Assembly (NCBI GenBank): GCA_907163375.1
Contig: CAJQUW010002209.1
Span: forward strand, 1 to 64,000
From: Prostheceraeus crozeri
Lineage: Eukaryota > Platyhelminthes > Polycladida > Euryleptidae
Direction of reading: 5' to 3'
DNA: 64,000 nt
Below are positions 43,482-54,846 of this stretch, piece by piece. The number at the start of each line of letters is the position of its first letter. The first letter of the stretch is position 1. Under the pieces are notes generated by a model, which worked only from the letters and a program-made list of their open reading frames with translations, was not told the origin of the DNA and searched no databases. The translations under genes and the position numbers were made by a program.

Positions 43482-46400
43482 TGTAGACCCATACTAGAAC
43501 TCTGACCGGCGCCAGCGTACACGGCTGCTCAGCATTGACTTGGAAGGTGCTATACGCAGTACAATATCGTGACAACTGTAGCTTCCTCCGGTTAGTGGGA
43601 TCTCACTTGCTGGATGACGCAATTATTAGAATGCATGTTATTTCATTTCTTTCTTCACTGTGATGCTCTAAAGCAGTGGTTATTAACCCTTTTTGCCCTA
43701 ATTCCCTCCTGCGCAAATGAATTTCCCCTCCCCCTCATTTTTTAGACTGATAAGTTCGATGTAAATTTAAAATAACGCATGTACATGTATACTCATTGAC
43801 ATACTTAATGAAACAAACTATCATTGGCTTGAATTGAAGCTTGTTTCATTTTTTCTCAGGTATGATGCAATATCTCGCTTTCTATGTATTTTATATGAAA
43901 CTTGAGTTATTCTAGTATAAACGACGATTTTAGGCGATTTTAATTGAAAATTAAAGCAGCATGAAGTAAAGTAATTACACTATATTATTATTAGATTATT
44001 ACATGATGTGATGCCTAATTGCCATTCATGTACTAACGTATGTCTTAAAATGAAAGCGTATGCGTATAAGCAAGCCTAGGCCTACATTGTGGGCTACGAC
44101 TTACCTAGTAATTGATCCTTGATAAGCTTATGAATAATGCCGTTGATTGGGGCTTATTATTCGTGCTTAAAATTTGTCGTCATCATCATCATTTTTAGCA
44201 TAGATTCATGTAGACATAATCTACGATAGAACCGAAGCTTGTACCAGTACAGTGCATATGTACATGTAGGTAGATAGCCTAGCTATTTCGGGAATGTCTA
44301 GCAATTGGCCTCTTATTAGTTATCTTTTGTTGTATACCTGTATTTAGTCAACTGATAGATCCAAACCCGTGCATAGGTAGGCCAACGTGTAGGCTGTAAC
44401 AATACGTAGTTTAACTATTAGGCCTAGGCTGGTGTCGAAACCGAATCGCACGTGGACGCCTCCATACATAGCTATTCGCTAGCCGTCAAACAATTCAGCA
44501 TCTGTTTAGTGTACAGTAGTCGATCGATAATAACAATAGTAACCCATGAGACACATAGGTGTTGCCATAGGTGTTGCTTGCGGAAGAATTAATATTGAAC
44601 TTGATGATCATCAGCCAGGTAGCTGAGAATCTTTTCTAAGAATCTGTGACTGACTAGCTCTTCTCGAGAGAATGTTGGCCCACAGCCTAGTGCTGTGACT
44701 GCATGACAGTAGCAAATTGCACGAGACCGAGAGAGAAAATGTTAGACTTACACAGACTTGCAGCCACAGAAATATGCGCGCGCTTCGGTTTCCCTAGAAA
44801 GGAAGAATTGTATGCAACCTTAATGTCGAAATGTCACATCACAGAATTAGACAACTTGCTCCTTTTCGAATGGATAATTCGTGTATCGCTTGCTATTGGA
44901 AATGGCAAACAATAAGCTGCCAGCAGGGGACACCAGAGCCAGTGAGAGATGCGTGCGTGCTGTGATATCACGTCGCACACACCAAAACACACATCCCTGT
45001 CTTGGCTTCGATTCAATGTATGCACTATACAGTGAGCAATGCCGAGGAGAGAATGTGAAATCCTCAAGTGAACTAATTTTCGTACGCCTGCTACTTTCTT
45101 TAATAATGATCGGAAGGGCCAACATTATGGAGAAAACGTGTGGGCAATGATCTGAAGTCTTCGAATCTGAAGGAATTGTGGCAATCGAAGCACTTTGCTG
45201 GAACTCACATTAATCCGCAATCGACGCACGACTTTTTTTCCTATCTCTGTAAGGTATTAGGAATTCCTTCTTGCCCACATAATAGGTTCCTCTATGTGTC
45301 GTCAGTTTCGTATTAATCACACTTCTAGCAAACCAAAGCAGATAAACAAAATATTTAATTCTGTGCTTACAGCAGAAGTTTTACTTCGTCTTTTAGGTTT
45401 GGGCTTCGGTTTGACACCCAAACTATGGGTCCAAAACCCAAGCCACCCAAGCAGCAACCTTGATTCATCAAATTTCGCATTCAAAGAAGCTTTGTGTTTT
45501 CGCATTTCTTGTATCTTGCCAATTTCTGCGAGAGAAGAAGTTCTCTATGTTCGGTAGCCGGTTGGTTGAGTTTATTGAACTGTATAATGTATATTACGAG
45601 TACAGGGTTGACAGCAAAAGTCTGGCTTGGTATATTGAATATACAGACAAAACAACGGGTATCAAGTCAATAAAATACACTAATACCCTTGATTACCCGA
45701 CCTTAATCGCCTAACACAGAAATCGGTCCGAAGTGCACAGTAGAGCCGAACTCTCGCCTTCTTCACTAGGTCACACCGTTGGGGGGCATAACAGGACAAG
45801 TGATGTTGGTGTCATCTTGGCTCTATAGGAGAGAGGATTTCATCTTTGTACTTGGCACCCCGTGACAAGTGTCACAGGTAGCAGAATCTAGGAATACACT
45901 GCTTTTATCTTATAGGCTATAGCATTGTCATTCACTGACTTTTGTTTCTTACGTGTGGGGATGACTCTTGCGGTCTCAATACAGGCGTAAATACATTGGC
46001 ACTTGTTGCAGACCCACGATCATGCCTGTGTCATGTAGAGATCAAGGCGTGTGTGCAACTCCTTTTCTCAAACAGAGATTCTCCTCATATGAAATTGGCA
46101 AGATGCCCAATAAGATGCTTGTTCACAACAACAGCAAGGAGCCGTTGATACATTGGACATGTGTGTTCACACCTATGCTCCCGTCAGACACGAAGATGGC
46201 CAGTGAGCTCACATCAGAGTTCAGATGGTGCTGTTTGGGACAGCTACGTACTGGATTTTGTGCATTCCAAACTGGAACAGTGAGAAGATCACTGAAGGAC
46301 GACTGCTCATCATTGAGGTGGGGAATGCTTTGATCAAGCCACACAATTTTCATCATAATTATGTCGAAAAGATGAAAAGATTGGCTTTGATGCTCAGTAC

Positions 46401-46617
46401 ACTGTAAGAGGCCGCATCAGGGACAGTGGCCTGGTCAACAGTGATTAGACAGCGAGTCGAGATGTCCGTCCTTCTGATCTAGCAGGTCGCTGTCACTTGT
46501 GTGATGCACACGTACATGTACACACAAGCAAACTAGGACTAGATGCTCACCTTGTCATCGATATGCATGCTCGGAGCATGTTTATGATCAAGTTTCACTT
46601 AGTCTCATTATTTACAA
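43482..46617. other. Host DNA, no gene recognised
   Basis: Several open frames of 60-120 codons occur, for example 45968-46333, but none carries a known motif. An inverted partial copy of the ~500-bp repeat lies at 45060-45290. The 5' exons of the transporter may be here but were not recognised. Confidence 0.4.
45060..45290 (-). repeat. ~500-bp dispersed repeat, inverted diverged partial copy 3
   Basis: Its reverse complement matches the outer half of the copies at 35.0 and 39.9 kb (gtcgtgcgtcg..tgcggatta, ccttcagattcgaaga, ataatgttgg.cc..ccgatcat). The conserved core with the MISQFNTK frame is absent. Confidence 0.6.
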
Positions 46618-46781
46618 CAAAGGTCTATGGTAGTACATTGAATATCTAAAGCGAATGACAACTATTAAGTCAATATATGATTTTCATAGATTTACGAGTA
46701 TTATTTGACTTTATTAAGTCATTTATTGACTTAACAGTTGTCATTCTCTTTAGATATTCAATGTACTATGACAGACCTTTG
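46618..46781. repeat. Inverted repeat (caaaggtct...agacctttg)
   Basis: Arms of about 60 bases share ttgaatatctaaag.gaatgacaact and a ttgactta block, with a short AT-rich loop. The right-arm sequence recurs at 47041-47079. Confidence 0.65.
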
Positions 46782-46938
46782 TAGTCAATCTATACTGTGA
46801 TTTAGTCGTATAACATGCTGATATGCTGTCTCGCTACATTATGAATGCTGGTAGCGTTTTGTCAATAATAATAGGACAATATGCTATCGATATCACTTAC
46901 AGATGACTTCTACTTTCACTTGCATTCGTTTTGAACTG

Positions 46939-47040
46939 TCAGCGTGGCCTAGTGAATAAGGTGCAAGCTCTTCCCCACCGAAGACTTCGGTTCGATTCCG
47001 CGGTCAGGCGAGTGCGGTCGGGGAATCAAGGGTCTGGTGT
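46939..47040 (+). mobile_element. tRNA-derived SINE
   Basis: It has an A-box-like agcgtggcctagtg near 46941 and a perfect B box ggttcgattcc at 46989-46999, spaced as in tRNA promoters. The intervening stem-loop does not keep a normal anticodon arm. Downstream, at 47041-47079, it joins a fragment identical in type to the neighbouring inverted repeat, so the 3' tail may have been borrowed from that repeat. Confidence 0.65.
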
Positions 47041-47079
47041 CATTTATTGACTTAATAGTTGTCATTCTCTTTAGATATT

Positions 47080-49097
47080 AGTCTCATTATGTTCAATTTC
47101 AGCAAGATTAATTAAAGCATAATACAAAGCTATAAACTTGTCAAAAACAGTGGAAACTAGTGCTGTCACACAAATTTGTTTTCTTTTTGTGTCTAAGCAT
47201 ACTATATGGCAATTACACTACAGATATCAAAATAAATAGTGGTAGATCGTACTTGTAGCCTACTTATGTGAGGTGTGGCAATTGTTACGGGGTGCCCATC
47301 CGATGCCCGTTAGAAGGGGTTAGAAACAGAAATGATATAACAGCTACTTGCCAGCTACTAACAGCTACTTGATATCAACATCGTAAGCACTAAGGAGTAA
47401 TCCATTATAAAGTTTCGGAAAGACAATAATTATTTGTATTATGATTATTGTTAAAAAATTCAATATATTTCTGCTATAAAAATCCATAGTCATTTTCAAG
47501 AGAAGTTCAAAAAAGCAAGTGGAGGCAGACTTCTAATATAGCTAGGAAATTCAATTTTATGATATCCAATCGTTATCGATCAGATGTCATGAGTCTTTTT
47601 ATCTATTGACTGATTGTCAGGTTAAATCAAATGTTGTTAATACAGCAACATGGGCAAATAATGAGCTTTACAAATTATAGGAGAGCGATAATGTTATCAT
47701 GTTTGCTACATGATGCACTAATTTATCAATGTTTAACGATTTCCTTTCTGAATATGATAAATCCGACTTTTCCCTCATCAGTGAGACTAGAATGGACCAT
47801 GTCTGCTTGCTGATGACCATTTCAGCGGCTAATTTGGGCACCGATCTACAGTTCATTTCCTAAATCGTTGCACAGTACAAAAGATTCTTATATTTTTCGT
47901 ATATTCTCATCAAATTTAATCACATGCTGATAATCGATAATAGATTTATTCACTTGGTCAGCTGAGACACTAGGGTCAGGAAACATTGTGATGTGGCTTG
48001 ACTAATTAAATGAAATAATTAGTGTTTGTCTGCTTTGTTACTTTAGCGGTGTTATTTCAGATATCAATATCATGTTGGCCCACGTGTCACTCATTGTCTT
48101 TGTCATCATTGATGAGCTGTTCCATTTATCGGACGCAACGCAAGCGTCAGCATTCCTACGACGTGGAAGAAAATTTCCATTATTGCTTGCTGTGATTGAA
48201 ATGCTAGATCTTGAGAGTCAAATTACTGAAACAAATACAATCATAGACTCTCGGCGCAAAGTGATTTATTATCTAAATTGCTTTATCAATAATGGCTTTA
48301 TATATTCAGAGAAATGATAATAGCGGCGAATATTTACGAAGTCTCCTGTATAGAGCAAGTACATTTGGTAGATTGGTAGCTCCGCATTTATTAAATCCCC
48401 AATGTGCATACACTTTCGATTTTATTAAATGAACTCGAGGGGATACAGGTGGTATTGTCACCAAATGTGAGATATTCAAATTTTTGCAGTTTAGCAGAAA
48501 TAACAACGGAATTGACTTATCATGATAGTATAATGCAGAAGGAAATGATATTATTGTACAGATCGTCAGTGTTATGACAGCCTTGGAGAGCTAATGTTTG
48601 TTAAATTAGCAACTCGATGATCCTTCTATTGCCTTCATGCTTAACCTCAAGAGAATCTTCTTGAGCGAGATCATATCATAAGCAACATGCCACTGGTAGA
48701 GCAAAATAACAGAATCAAGGACAATGATTTCAATCAACTTTGAAAGATGTAAATGGGTCCACAGCACCATTCAGATTCAAGAAATAAAACATGAATTCAG
48801 TGAATCATAAAATCATGCCGGTGAGAATTGAAATAAAGCTTGAAATTTCAGCCACGAAAGCACAATAAGATCTCGACTTTTTCATGAAGACTTCCATTAT
48901 AATGCGGCTCATGAAATTCCCTTGTAAATTAGCTTAATTTCCGCTAGTTAGGATGCTTATTAGCAAAATATTCATTCCTCTTGATATCTAACTTTTTCAT
49001 GCTACTGTAAAAGGGGCTTCCAAGTCGGTAGTATATAAATTTGCAAAATTTTGATTTTTTTAAAAATGCTCAAAATTTTTTTGGACCACGCGAACGT
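47080..49097. other. Host DNA, no gene recognised
   Basis: AT-rich sequence with short open frames only. The longest (81 codons near 48072) starts with a hydrophobic stretch but has no recognisable family. Confidence 0.4.
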
Positions 49098-49191
49098 AAT
49101 TAGTTAGGTTAGAGAATGACCCCATCACCGATTGCTGTTTCGGTCAGAAGAGAAAACACCAAATTCTCGAAGCACTTTCAGTGTGCACAGC

Positions 49192-49269
<78 letters not shown>

Positions 49270-49374
49270 GAAGATGATGCGCTGTGCGCACTGTAAGCGC
49301 TTAGAGAATTTGGTGTTTTCTCTTCTGACCGAAACAGCAATCGGTGATGGGGTCATCCTCTAACCTAACTAATT
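49098..49374. repeat. Palindromic element with a (CT)n core
   Basis: Arms of about 95-100 bases (aattagttaggttagagaatg and its complement) flank a pure ct microsatellite at about 49194-49269. The arms are nearly identical, including gtgatggggtcat and gaccgaaacagcaat. It is probably a hairpin-forming MITE whose loop expanded. Confidence 0.75.
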
Positions 49375-50516
49375 GTGCTTCTGACCCTTTTGCTTCATTC
49401 AACGGGAACGTAATCTCCGCAAAAAACTGAATCTTTTCATACAAAAATTTTCACTCTATACAAATACTTTTTTGAGTCGACACTCTACCTACAATTCCCT
49501 ATTATGTAGTCTCTTGATAAGCTGCCAGTACAATTGTCAACCATTGGAAGCCGCCATAATTTAAGTAGGCTACTCCTGTATTGACAGTATGTCCACGACG
49601 TTGCTGTTTTCAATGCCAAAATCCCTTCTAGTCCTGTATTATTATGGAGCATCGGATTTCTATGGAAGTATCTTGCCAAGAAATATGTCTGGCATTTAAA
49701 AAATAATGTCGGTGAAGGAGTTCCAAAGAATCTCTGTGATCGACAAGGTGTCATTATGCTGTCTCCATCCAGCATTATCTAATGAACGCGCATTTGTTGA
49801 CAAGATGCTTGTGATAAAATGTAATTGTCTAGAGACTAAGGCATGCCAAGATATACTGCACTTAATTTCTTTTCAGTCATGATGTACTCATTAATTTGTA
49901 CTTTAAGTGAAATTTGCTGCTTTGTCGTTGAATCCTGAGAGGATGAGTGAATGGGGGACTCGGGGATAGCATCTCCATGCCACATAGTGCTATCTGCAAA
50001 CAGCGGAGATAAAAATGGTTTTATCTGCAATCTGCAATCTGCATGCACACCAAATCTGAAGTTTGAGTGGCTAAATAGTTTTCAGGCTTAACATGAAATC
50101 ATTAATTTAGGTTATAGTGGAACTAAAATTCGATTGTATTAGATAGTTTGGTTTTGCCTAATTTCGTTCGCAATTATAATTGCGAATGAAATTTAGGATA
50201 TAAAACCAGTTGATTTAAGCCAGTGGATTCAAAATTAACCAACTTCATCGATGCAATGATCACTCATGGCGAAAGTTGAGAAGACAAAGCTACAGGTACT
50301 TGTATTGAATACAACTTATCCTGTATTCAATACCGGGTATCAGTCGCGTAGCCAGGATTTCATAGGATTTCAGGTATAGCTTGATTAAAATAAGCCTATA
50401 CTTAATAATTTCGTAAATCAGAAGAAGCCCTAAGATTCATTCATATCTGATTTGATTATGATCTGATTTTGTCTTTCATTGATCATTCATTATACACGAT
50501 TAACATAAAATCATGC
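49375..50516. other. Host DNA before the tandem array
   Basis: No gene recognised. A minus-strand frame of 96 codons at 49485-49775 has no known motif. Confidence 0.4.
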
Positions 50517-50539
50517 AGTATAGTAGTAAGGAAGTGACA

Positions 50540-52296
50540 AACACCAGATAGCGCAAGATGGCCGCCATCGCTGACGTCCCCCCCCTCTGGAACGACAGAG
50601 GTTGTAGTGTGTCGTGGTGTGCCGGCCAGGTTGGTTCGCAAACTGTTCGCTGACTCCCCCCCTCTGGAACGACAGAGTGTCGTGGTGGACTTGGGCGGCC
50701 GCCAGGATTAGTCTTGAGGCTATAGTGTGTGATGTTTTTCGTGCAATCTGCTGAATGTTGGGTTGTAAAATGGGCTGTTTCGAGTGGAAGGAGTGCTCGG
50801 ATGGGAAAACGGAGGCCAGATTCGGATTCAGCGTGAAAGTCTGCATCCGTATGGTGAATTTGAACGCCATCGGAGAGAAAAAATTTTGCTGACGTCCCCC
50901 CCCCTCTGGACAGCTTGCTTCGATTTTGGCTTCCAGTGGACGGATTTTGTCGTGCCATAGCTCGTTTGAAAGCTAAGAGTGAGACAAATTCAGTGAAAGA
51001 ATCGGCTTGTTCCTATCTGTCTTCGTTTAGATGTGAGACGCCATTTAAGATTTTGGGACATTGGTGAAAAACGACAGAGTTAGAATTTGGGACGTTTTGG
51101 GCTCTAGCTTCAAAACGAAGCATCGGATTGGAAAACGGATTTCAGATTTGGAATCAGCGTGAAATTCTTTATCTGTATGGTGAGTTTCAAGTCAATCGGC
51201 GACAAAAAATTTTCAACATTTTTCGAAAAAACGACAGAGTTAGAATTTGGGACGTTTTGGTGTGTAGCGCCCAAACGAAGCATCGGATGGGAAAACGGAG
51301 GCCAGATTCGGATTCAGCGTGAAATTCTGCATCCGTATGGTGAATTTGAACGCCATCGGAGAGAAAAAATTTTGCTGACGTCCCCCCCCCTCTGGACAGC
51401 TTGCTTCGATTTTGGCTTCCAGTGGACGGATTTTGTCGTGCCATAGCTCGTTTGAAAGCTAAGAGTGAGACAAATTCAGTGAAAGAATCGGCTTGTTCCT
51501 ATCTGTCTTCGTTTAGATGTGAGACGCCATTTAAGATTTTGGGACATTGGTGAAAAACGACAGAGTTAGAATTTGGGACGTTTTGGTGTGTAGCGCCCAA
51601 ACGAAGCATCGGATGGGAAAACGGAGGCCAGATTCGGATTCAGCGTGAAATTCTGCATCCGTATGGTGAATTTGAACGCCATCGGAGAGAAAAAATTTTG
51701 CTGACGTCCCCCCCCCTCTGGACAGCTTGCTTCGATTTTGGCTTCCAGTGGACGGATTTTGTCGTGCCATAGCTCGTTTGAAAGCTAAGAGTGAGACAAA
51801 TTCAGTGAAAGAATCGGCTTGTTCCTATCTGTCTTCGTTTAGATGTGAGACGCCATTTAAGATTTTGGGACATTGGTGAAAAACGACAGAGTTAGAATTT
51901 GGGACGTTTTGGTGTGTAGCGCCCAAACGAAGCATCGGATGGGAAAACGGAGGCCAGATTCGGATTCAGCGTGAAATTCTGCATCCGTATGGTGAATTTG
52001 AACACCATCGGAGAGAAAAAATTTTGCTGACGTCCCCCCCCCCTCTGGACAGCTTGCTTCGATTTTGGCTTCCAGTGGACGGATTTTGTCGTGCCATAGC
52101 TCGTTTGAAAGCTAAGAGTGAGACAAATTCAGTGAAAGAATCGGCTTGTTCCTATCTGTCTTCGTTTAGATGTGAGACGCCATTTAAGATTTTGGGACAT
52201 TGGTGAAAAACGACAAAGTTAGAATTTGGGACGTTTTGGGCTCTAGCTTCAAAACGAAGCATCGGATTGGTAAACGGAGGCCAGATTTGGAATCAG
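50540..52296. repeat. 326-bp tandem array at the left end of Polinton 2
   Basis: Full units repeat at 51241, 51567, 51893 and 52220 (position of tagaatttgg), with spacings of 326, 326 and 327 bases. A shortened unit of 160 bases precedes them and a diverged leading part starts near 50540. Each unit carries a gacgtcccccccc block and a cgccatcggagag block. The open frames seen on either strand are by-products of the repeat. Confidence 0.9.
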
Positions 52297-52310
52297 CTTG
52301 ATGTTATTGT

Positions 52311-52452
52311 CCAATGAGGATCATCATCCAATGAGAATCAAGCATTTCTTTATAAATAGCGAGCCTTCCACAGTGAGAATCATTCCATCGTTGAATCATA
52401 CGGGTGACGGACGCACATTTTCTCTCTCTCTCTATTCTATTATCCAACTAAA
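52311..52452 (+). promoter_or_regulatory. Polinton 2 left promoter (two CCAAT boxes + TATA)
   Basis: ccaatgag occurs at 52311-52318 and 52328-52335, and tataaat at 52351-52357. The leader contains gtgagaatcattccatc, close to the gagaaaatcattctcat leader of Polinton 1. The ATG follows at 52453. Confidence 0.65.
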
Positions 52453-53228
52453 ATGGTAAGTCGCTACTTCCCTCCCTCTCCTCCCTTGAACGTAAACTTA
52501 ATACAATCTTTTTTCATTTTCAGGCATCTACTCCATCTGCTGCACTGGTAGGACAAAATGGCGGTCAAACGTTACAAGGTTCGCTACGGTCAGATCATCT
52601 ACAACTGAGACCAGTGGAAGAAACAACCAAGGTACATAATCCTACACCGTTACAGCGTAAATTTAAACAAGTCTTGCGTTATGACGATCATAGCGTAGTA
52701 CTCCAAACGGGAATGCTCCCTTCCACGGATGTCAAGATAATGCACAATCAGTATGGGGACTACATACTGATCCCCGTGAGTCCGTACATTCGCCGCCAAC
52801 TTGATATTATTGAGGAGTATGTGACATTAAATATGGACATTCCTACTCCTCTTGCTCAAGAGTGGAGGGCGAGAGATGACAAGGATACTCCCTATAGAAA
52901 GATTTGGGATGGTAATCACATTTGCCTACCGGTATCACATTGGTGTACTTACTATAAGAAGGAGGGAGATCAATCAATGCCCATCAGATGTGATGAGCTC
53001 GGAGAAGGTACTTGGGATATCCTTTTCAAAGTGAATGGGCTATATTATGGTCGACACAAGGATAATAAAATAGCCTCTCTCTCCATGCATATGGAATCCA
53101 ACCTATATATTCCAAAACCACCCAACGTGTACGACATAATTGATCAAATCCTTAACAGCAGTGGTACGAAGCGCAAGTCGGAGAAGAATGCTGCATCAAA
53201 ACGCAAATCAAAGAAGGAGAATTACTAG
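52453..53228 (+). CDS. First gene of Polinton 2, unknown protein
   Basis: An ATG at 52453 is followed at once by gtaagt, and a tttcag lies at 52518-52523, so a 68-base leader intron is possible. Downstream the frame is open to 53228. The protein has a WDILFKVNGLYYG segment and a Lys-rich, NLS-like tail (TKRKSEKN...KRKSKK). The beta-rich middle could be an OB-type nucleic-acid-binding fold, but this is a guess. It sits behind the main left promoter, as the zinc-finger gene does in Polinton 1, but is unrelated to it. Confidence 0.5.
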
Positions 53229-53388
53229 TCCTTTCCTAACTCTACCCTATGACAATTCGCTTATGTGCTTTGAGTGTCGTAGACGTGGCCTTATTAGATA
53301 CATTTTACTTCTTCGTTGCCATCATATCATTTGTGTATTTTGTCGTGAAAAGCATCGATGTAATTCTTCATTTTGTAATATGTTATAG
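53190..53388 (+). CDS. Small RING-like protein (Polinton 2)
   Basis: From ATG 53190 a 65-residue frame overlaps the end of the previous gene. It contains CFEC, then LLRCHHIICVFC and a CNSSFC pair, with spacing close to a RING finger. The size suggests a minimal RING protein. It may instead be the end of a longer spliced product. Confidence 0.4.
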
Positions 53389-53440
53389 AACGCTTCCTTA
53401 GATGTGTAAATTTCCGTTTTAGGCTTCTATCATCATTTTT

Positions 53441-53971
53441 ATGGATTGTGAGGGTGAACCTGTACAGGAGCTCAGTGCTATTGCTATGAACAATTGGACA
53501 TATCAGATTGTTAGTGTCTATCATCAACATGCCAACTGCGATCCCAATGTTGATCAATGGGCGAGAAAACACATTCATGGACTTAATCTGAAATATTTGC
53601 AAGACTATGGATTTTCTTGTGAGAGTGCTCTTCTTATTGACTTTAAACGATGGTTAGCTGCTTTCAATGTTATACGCATCTTTTGTAATAATCCTGGTAA
53701 GGAGAGAAAAGTATTTCCCAATCTAATCATTGATGATATTTTGCTCCCGCCTTGGGATAGTAGAGTGAATCAACATTATCATGAAGTCACGAAACGTTTT
53801 AAGGATTTGTGTGTTCCTATTTTGTCTGTTCGTTGTAGTAGCTACGTTCATAACCAATGCTTCTTTCCTCCTTACCTCAACACTGCCAAAGTCCTGTATG
53901 GTTATCATTGCTCGCTGTATGATAGTTATCAGCTGTATCTATTTTATCTCTTTCAAACCATTGATTTATAA
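53441..53971 (+). CDS. Exonuclease-like (DxEG) protein of Polinton 2
   Basis: The 176-residue frame begins at MDCEGEPVQELSAIA, and the hydrophobic strand just upstream (IIIF) is also open, so the true start may lie further left. The D-x-E-G block, a HGLNLKYLQDYGF segment and an FKRWL helix fit DEDD-type exonucleases loosely. The C-terminal half has conserved Cys/His residues and a YLNTAK...CSLYDSYQLYLFYL end. The Polinton 1 homolog is at 8.0 kb. The catalytic class is inferred from motif I only. Confidence 0.5.
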   Translation: MDCEGEPVQELSAIAMNNWTYQIVSVYHQHANCDPNVDQWARKHIHGLNLKYLQDYGFSCESALLIDFKRWLAAFNVIRIFCNNPGKERKVFPNLIIDDILLPPWDSRVNQHYHEVTKRFKDLCVPILSVRCSSYVHNQCFFPPYLNTAKVLYGYHCSLYDSYQLYLFYLFQTIDL

Positions 53972-54058
53972 TGCATGCTTGTTACCGTTATTCAATAAAT
54001 GTTACTATGAGAAGAGTTGTTGTTTTCATGCAATGGATGGGTTAGATAAAGGGCGATC

Positions 54059-54469
54059 ATGTCTTTCTCAAACGACTGCGGAACATTACGTTTTCATAGG
54101 CAAAGTTTAAAAGGAGCTGTTCAAGATTATGTGATAAAATTTCATAAAGATGAGACCGACATCGAAGCAGTGGTCGATGATGCTAGCACTCTATTTCTAG
54201 AATTAATGAATACATTCTCTGATAGCATTATCATGGCGCGATTAGTTGCGAAAATTAAGTTTAGTCATTTTGGAAAGGAAGAGGTGGAAAGTCGCTCTTT
54301 CCATTTTGCTTCTTACACAATGGAAGTGGTAGATCACCCCCAAGAATTTTTTAAAAGACATATGATAAAAATTGCTGAACGTCTTAACGCATTTAACCAT
54401 CATGGTAGCAGTCTAGTGATTGAAGCGATTTCAGATATTCACATTCAACTTTCCATAAAGAAAAATTGA
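54059..54469 (+). CDS. Stand-alone polymerase-N-terminal-type domain (Polinton 2)
   Basis: The 136-residue protein matches in layout the domain that follows the zinc module in the Polinton 1 polymerase: a DDASTLFLELM helix, an IKFSHFGKEE strand region, and a C-terminal HHGSSLVIEAI motif corresponding to DGSGFAVKEV. The left-end gene of Polinton 1 carries a related domain. Here the domain is a separate gene, between the exonuclease-like gene and a RING gene. The role is unknown. An interaction with the polymerase is possible. Confidence 0.5.
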   Translation: MSFSNDCGTLRFHRQSLKGAVQDYVIKFHKDETDIEAVVDDASTLFLELMNTFSDSIIMARLVAKIKFSHFGKEEVESRSFHFASYTMEVVDHPQEFFKRHMIKIAERLNAFNHHGSSLVIEAISDIHIQLSIKKN

Positions 54470-54471
54470 AA

Positions 54472-54795
54472 ATGCAGTGGTACTTGATTGTAGCACAACT
54501 GGTTTTCGAGCTATGTCTGCTCACTCTCGAAGTATATTCCTTCTGTACATGTGTCTATTATTTAGAAAAGGCTAGCAAATTCATATCTTCAAAAAGACTT
54601 GCTATAGACATCAGTAACGGTGAAACTATGTGTTGCGATGTATGTAAGCGAAAGGATGGAAATGAAAAGCGCATCTTCAAGAGATGTAAGCATGCTTTTT
54701 GTCAACGCTGTTTCATACGTAATTGCATTCAACTTTGCAAATGTAACCACTGTGATATTGCTCATTTCGAGTGTCACTTATGCCGCAATAGTTAG
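54472..54795 (+). CDS. Membrane-anchored RING protein (Polinton 2)
   Basis: The ATG 54472 start encodes an N-terminal hydrophobic helix (WYLIVAQLVFELCLLTLEVY, then more nonpolar residues) followed by a RING-type finger: CCDVC, RCKHAFCQRC, CKCNHC and a final FECHLC. The 108-residue protein would be a membrane-bound ubiquitin ligase, similar in plan to small viral RING proteins that down-regulate host receptors. The substrate is unknown. It lies a few bases after the preceding gene. Confidence 0.6.
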   Translation: MQWYLIVAQLVFELCLLTLEVYSFCTCVYYLEKASKFISSKRLAIDISNGETMCCDVCKRKDGNEKRIFKRCKHAFCQRCFIRNCIQLCKCNHCDIAHFECHLCRNS

Positions 54796-54846
54796 TACCT
54801 ATGCAAATGTGGTAAAGATAGGTTTTGGCAAAGACTAACACGGAAA

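Noticed and set aside
45968-46438. 121-codon frame and a short FDAQYTVRGRIRDSG-like segment that briefly recalled an outer-membrane beta-barrel protein
   Set aside because: The similarity is too short and no neighbouring exon supports it.
49144-49363. Arg-Glu and Ser-Leu repeat frames
   Set aside because: They are translations of the ct microsatellite inside a palindrome.
50500-52206. Repeated minus- and plus-strand frames of 60-150 codons in the tandem array
   Set aside because: They recur once per 326-bp unit and have no protein-like features beyond the repeat, so they are by-products of the array.
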